Origin: Paenibacillus herberti
Lineage (GTDB): Bacteria > Bacillota > Bacilli > Paenibacillales > Paenibacillaceae
Direction of reading: 5' to 3'
Assembly: GCF_002233675.1 (NCBI RefSeq)
Contig: NZ_NMUQ01000003.1
Location: 290,477 to 354,476, forward strand
Length of the DNA stretch: 64,000 bases
Below the pieces are notes generated by a model. It did no database searches. It was not told the DNA's origin and worked only from the letters and a program-made list of their open reading frames with translations. The position numbers and the translations under genes are program-made. Numbering within the stretch: the stretch's first letter is position 1; each line of letters opens with the position of its first letter. Below, piece by piece: positions 61,042 to 64,000 of this stretch.

Positions 61042-61947
61042 ATGAAGCCGCTAGTAGTAGATCGAGTTGTTAAGCAATATGGAGATAAAACGGCTGTCAA
61101 CGGCATAAGCCTGGAGGTGGACCGCGGAGAAATCTACGGTCTGCTCGGAGCCAATGGCGCGGGAAAAACGACCACGATGAGAATGGTGCTGGGGCTGATT
61201 TTCCCGGATGAAGGACAGATTCTGTATGATGGTAAGCCTTACGCTAAGGAGCAATTACAGCGAATTGGCTATCTGCCTGAGGAACGCGGCCTGTATCCTA
61301 AGGTCAAAGTAAGCGAGCAGCTTGTTTATCTCGCTCGTTTGAAGGGAATGACGGCATCCGCTGCCGATAAGAGCCTCAAGAACTGGCTAGAGCGTTTTAA
61401 CGTGCCAGAATACTATGACAAGCGGGTTGAGGAGCTGTCCAAGGGCAATCAGCAGAAAATCCAGTTCATCGCTACGATTATTCACAGCCCGCAGCTACTC
61501 ATTCTTGATGAAGCGTTCAGTGGACTTGACCCGGTTAATGTTGAGCTGCTCAAAAGCACGGTCAAAGAGCTGCGCGACAATGGCTCAACGATTCTGTTTT
61601 CTACCCATCGCATGGAACATGTCGAGGAGTTATGCCGCAACATTACGATCCTGCATCGATCCAATGAGCAGGTCAAAGGCAGCTTGAAGGAGATCAAGGG
61701 CAGATTCCCACGGGAGCGGGTGCGGCTGACGGCGGAGAGCGAGATTACAGGGCTGGAGGAACTGCCCGGAGTGCTTGGCGTAAAGCTGCTGGAGCAAGGC
61801 GGTTATGAAATCCGGATCGCTGATGAAGCATCTGGACGGGGCATCCTGCACCACGCCATGTCGCAGTCAGAGATCAGTCGATTCGAGATTATGGAGCCAA
61901 CGCTCAACGAAATCTTTATAAAAACGGTAGGTGAGAGCCATGAGTGA
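61042..61947 (+). CDS. ABC exporter ATPase (NatA-like)
   Basis: ATP-binding protein of 301 residues. Walker A GANGAGKTT, signature ELSKGNQQKIQFIATI, Walker B LLILDEAFSGLDP (DEA instead of DEP), H-loop FSTHRMEHVEEL. The C-terminal domain ends in the EPTLNEIFIKTVG motif typical of NatA/YhaQ-type ATPases. GGGGGAGCAGAAT precedes ATG 61042. The gene overlaps its permease by 8 nt. Confidence 0.9.
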   Translation: MKPLVVDRVVKQYGDKTAVNGISLEVDRGEIYGLLGANGAGKTTTMRMVLGLIFPDEGQILYDGKPYAKEQLQRIGYLPEERGLYPKVKVSEQLVYLARLKGMTASAADKSLKNWLERFNVPEYYDKRVEELSKGNQQKIQFIATIIHSPQLLILDEAFSGLDPVNVELLKSTVKELRDNGSTILFSTHRMEHVEELCRNITILHRSNEQVKGSLKEIKGRFPRERVRLTAESEITGLEELPGVLGVKLLEQGGYEIRIADEASGRGILHHAMSQSEISRFEIMEPTLNEIFIKTVGESHE

Positions 61948-63256
61948 TTTTTGGACAGTAACCGGGTTTACATTCCGCAATAAAACGAAGGGTAAAGCCT
62001 TCATTGTGACGACGCTGATTCTGGTCATTATCCTTTCCCTAGTTATCAATCTGCCTTATATCATCTCGCTGTTCAAGGGAGATGGCGGGGCGGACGTCAA
62101 AAATGTCGGTTATGTCTCCGTTCAGAGCGAGAGTATAGAGAGCAAAGTTACACCAACACTCGTTGGGGCTTGGCTCAAGGAATATTATGCCTCGCAGCCT
62201 GAGGATAGCCGGAAGCTCGCCATGGTTGCAATCGAAGGCAGCGGAGATGCGGCGGCCGACGAGGCAACGCTCAAAAAAGCGATTGCCGATGGAAGCATCG
62301 ACGGATACTTACAGCTGAAGCCTAATGCAACAACCGGCTTCTACGATGCCATTTACAACTCCGAGAAGATGATGGATAACTCTGCCACTGAGGAGCTGCG
62401 GACCGGCTTACAAATTGTTAAGTCCAATGCAGCGGGACTGACCGACGAGCAGAAGAAGCTGCTCTATACACCAGTCGAGGTTTCGGCGCTGCAAATCAAT
62501 GCAGGCAGCGGCGAGGGAAGCGGGCGCACAGCTACTCAGCAGGGCGTCAACATGGGTCTTGTGTATGCGATGCTGTTCCTGCTCTTCATGACGATCATGG
62601 CGACAGGAACGGTTATTGCAAGCGAAGTGACAACGGAGAAGAGCTCCCGCATTATGGAGGTGCTCATCACGAGCGTGTCGCCGCTAAACAGCATGTTCGG
62701 GAAAATCTTCGGCATGTTCCTCGTTGGTCTTTTGCAAATCGCGATTTATATAGGAGTAGTAATCATCAACGTTAATATTCCAACGAACACAGAAGCACTC
62801 GGCAATTTGAACATCAACCTGAGCGATGTCAGCTATGATCTGTTAATCGTCTCGCTGCTGTTCTACCTCACAGGATTTTTCCTATACGCAACGTTGTACG
62901 CGGCAGTTGGCTCCATCGTCAGCCGCACGGAGGATCTCGGTCAAGCGGTTATGCCGCTCACCTTCCTGTCACTCGCCGGTTTCTACCTTGGTATGTTCAA
63001 CCTGACGAATCCAGATAGCATGTTGGTCAAAGTTACCTCGTTCATCCCGTTTTTGTCCCCCTATGTAATGGTTGTTCGCACTGGTGTTGGCAGTGTGGAA
63101 TATTGGGAGATCGGTGTCTCACTGCTCATCATGCTCGTCAGTATCTATTTGCTTGGCTGGCTGTCGGCGAAGATATACCGGACCGGTGTTCTGATGTACG
63201 GCAAACGCCCAACGATCAAGGAACTTCGCAAAGCGATGAAGGCTTACAAATTTTAA
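61940..63256 (+). CDS. ABC-2 exporter permease (NatB-like)
   Basis: Membrane protein of 438 residues: helix 1 near residue 20-45, a ~160-residue extracellular domain, then five or more helices from ~205. Conserved MATGTVIASEVTTEKSSRIMEVLITSVSP and LAGFYLGMFNLTNPDS fit NatB/YhaP permeases. AGGTGAGAGCC precedes ATG 61940, inside the ATPase gene. The cargo may be sodium ions, peptides or drugs; not resolved. Confidence 0.9.
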   Translation: MSDFWTVTGFTFRNKTKGKAFIVTTLILVIILSLVINLPYIISLFKGDGGADVKNVGYVSVQSESIESKVTPTLVGAWLKEYYASQPEDSRKLAMVAIEGSGDAAADEATLKKAIADGSIDGYLQLKPNATTGFYDAIYNSEKMMDNSATEELRTGLQIVKSNAAGLTDEQKKLLYTPVEVSALQINAGSGEGSGRTATQQGVNMGLVYAMLFLLFMTIMATGTVIASEVTTEKSSRIMEVLITSVSPLNSMFGKIFGMFLVGLLQIAIYIGVVIINVNIPTNTEALGNLNINLSDVSYDLLIVSLLFYLTGFFLYATLYAAVGSIVSRTEDLGQAVMPLTFLSLAGFYLGMFNLTNPDSMLVKVTSFIPFLSPYVMVVRTGVGSVEYWEIGVSLLIMLVSIYLLGWLSAKIYRTGVLMYGKRPTIKELRKAMKAYKF

Positions 63257-63273
63257 ACTTTGGAGGAATTCAA

Positions 63274-63450
63274 ATGAAAAACGTAATCCGAATGATGAGT
63301 CCATTGTTGCTTGTATCTTACCTGCTCCTTTCCCATTTTGAGCTTCCTGTACCCGATTTTGTCAAAGGAACGATGCTTGGATTAATCGTGGTAGGAAGCT
63401 GTTATACGGTGGCGCAGTTCGGTCTTAACAAGAAGGTAAAAACAATTTAA
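63274..63450 (+). CDS. Small membrane protein, 58 residues
   Basis: Product has two hydrophobic stretches (MMSPLLLVSYLLLSHFEL; FVKGTMLGLIVVGSCYTVA) and a basic end NKKVKTI. TGGAGGAATTCAA precedes the ATG, 17 nt after the permease stop, and the exporter terminator follows, so it belongs to this operon. No family recognised; it may be an accessory subunit. Confidence 0.7.
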   Translation: MKNVIRMMSPLLLVSYLLLSHFELPVPDFVKGTMLGLIVVGSCYTVAQFGLNKKVKTI

Positions 63451-63486
63451 TTGGGACTAGGTGAAATGCCTGATCCAAAATATGGG

Positions 63487-63527
63487 ACCAGTAAGAACAA
63501 GGGTACTTGTTCTTACTGGTTTTTTCG
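63487..63527 (+). terminator. Terminator of the exporter operon
   Basis: ACCAGTAAGAACAAG and CTTGTTCTTACTGGT form a 15-bp perfect stem around GGTA, followed by TTTTTTCG. Confidence 0.95.
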
Positions 63528-63671
63528 TTGTGGAGTGCCGCTTTATACGGGTAAACGGATAAGAATTCTCTCATATAATAATGAAGCTCATCAAGTATGT
63601 GTTATTGTTAAGGAAAATTGCTAACCATTTAATAGTTGCGAATTAAATTAAAGGAGGTGGGAGACTTAACA

Positions 63672-63710
63672 ATGAATGGATTTGAGACTAATCAAAAGAA
63701 CATTTTCTAA
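63672..63710 (+). CDS. 12-codon leader peptide ORF
   Basis: AAAGGAGGTGGGAGACTTAACA-ATG starts a 12-residue ORF (MNGFETNQKNIF) whose TAA is fused to the AAGGAGG of the next gene, so ribosomes ending here sit on the downstream start. It could control or boost translation of the secreted protein. Confidence 0.5.
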   Translation: MNGFETNQKNIF

Positions 63711-63721
63711 GGAGGATTATT

Positions 63722-64000
63722 GTGAACGGTTCAGTTAAAGTAAATAAGTTATTCATCGTTCTTTTTTTAATTTTAGCCATGGTGGTTTCGTTATTTTCGC
63801 CGATTGGAGCCTTATATAAAGCGGAAGCGGCTGCTATTACGGTAGATGGCAAGGCAGCTGACTGGAGTGGAGTGAATTCACTTTCAACCAATACAGGAAC
63901 GGCTAAGAGCTTAAAAGTAACAAATGATGGAACGAACCTGTATCTGCTCGTTGAAGGTACGGGACTCAGTACGACAACAAGCCACTTCTGGCTGGATACA
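63722..64000 (+). CDS. Secreted protein, 5' part only
   Basis: Open from GTG 63722 to the window edge (93 codons). TAAGGAGGATTATT precedes the start. A signal peptide is clear (VNKLFIVLFLILAMVVSLFSPIGALYKAEA). The mature start AAITVDGKAADWSGVNSLSTNTGTAKSLKVTNDGTNLYLLVEGTGL matches the opening of carbohydrate-binding, DOMON/CBM9-like domains of secreted enzymes. The rest is outside the window. Confidence 0.75.
   Translation, partial: MNGSVKVNKLFIVLFLILAMVVSLFSPIGALYKAEAAAITVDGKAADWSGVNSLSTNTGTAKSLKVTNDGTNLYLLVEGTGLSTTTSHFWLDT

Overview
The window looks like chromosome from a spore-forming, Gram-positive Firmicute of the Paenibacillus type. The signs are strong AGGAGG-like ribosome binding sites with frequent GTG and TTG starts, moderately high GC, many rho-independent terminators, a caa3 oxidase cluster in the Bacillus arrangement (ctaC-D-E-F-G plus a DUF420 gene), a YhcN/YlaJ-type spore lipoprotein, KhtTU, a HemAT-like globin sensor and a GntR/ABC operon of the Ytr type. 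No rRNA, tRNA, CRISPR array or prophage was seen. The genus is an inference.

Layout. 1-6.9 kb: acetyltransferase, small hypothetical protein, khtTU potassium/proton antiporter, M3 oligoendopeptidase, ribokinase. 6.97-8.25 kb: two non-coding tandem arrays (37 bp x 4, then 51 bp x 17). 8.25-15.2 kb: two tiny reverse-strand ORFs, DoxX-like protein and aldo/keto reductase, a secreted Ala-rich protein, a TPP-enzyme-like protein that lacks its catalytic residue, and a secreted NlpC/P60-like protein that lacks its catalytic residues. 15.6-19.6 kb: potABCD polyamine uptake operon. 19.8-22.7 kb: iron-responsive AraC/binding-protein fusion regulator and siderophore-binding lipoprotein, each behind a Fur-box-like site. 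22.7-32.9 kb: efflux pumps, a DUF4062 gene coupled to a 62-residue ORF, thioesterase, a second 51-bp array, HAD phosphatase, MFS pump, thioredoxin-reductase-like flavoprotein. 33-37.5 kb: a short UvrC-like GIY-YIG protein, an SDR relic, alpha/beta hydrolase, TVP38 protein, RCK_C membrane protein, thioredoxin. 37.7-40.8 kb: glutamine/glutamate-type ABC importer. 41.4-42.9 kb: a complete IS4-family (IS50-like) insertion sequence with 9-bp target duplication. 43-50.4 kb: TSUP permease, esterase, an intact NlpC/P60 hydrolase, a three-gene ABC-2 exporter, YetF-like protein, spore lipoprotein. 50.8-58.5 kb: cytochrome caa3 oxidase genes, sugar kinase, HemAT-like oxygen sensor. 58.5-63.5 kb: self-regulated GntR/ABC exporter operon and a NatAB-like exporter. 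63.7 kb to the end: a secreted protein cut by the window edge, preceded by a 12-codon leader.

The most unusual material is non-coding. A 20-bp palindrome, CAAGTAGTCGAAG(C/T)TACTTG, recurs 17 times at 7.2-8.06 kb, 10 times at 28.6-29.08 kb and once at 41.26 kb. In both arrays the step is 51 bp although the 31-bp spacers differ between arrays. Substitutions preserve an 8-bp stem with a 4-nt loop if the plus strand is RNA, and use G-U pairs that the other strand could not form. A second dispersed repeat family with inverted TAACGGAACTGAGA ends lies at 29.98-30.17 kb and at 41.0 kb, where the insertion sequence has split one copy.
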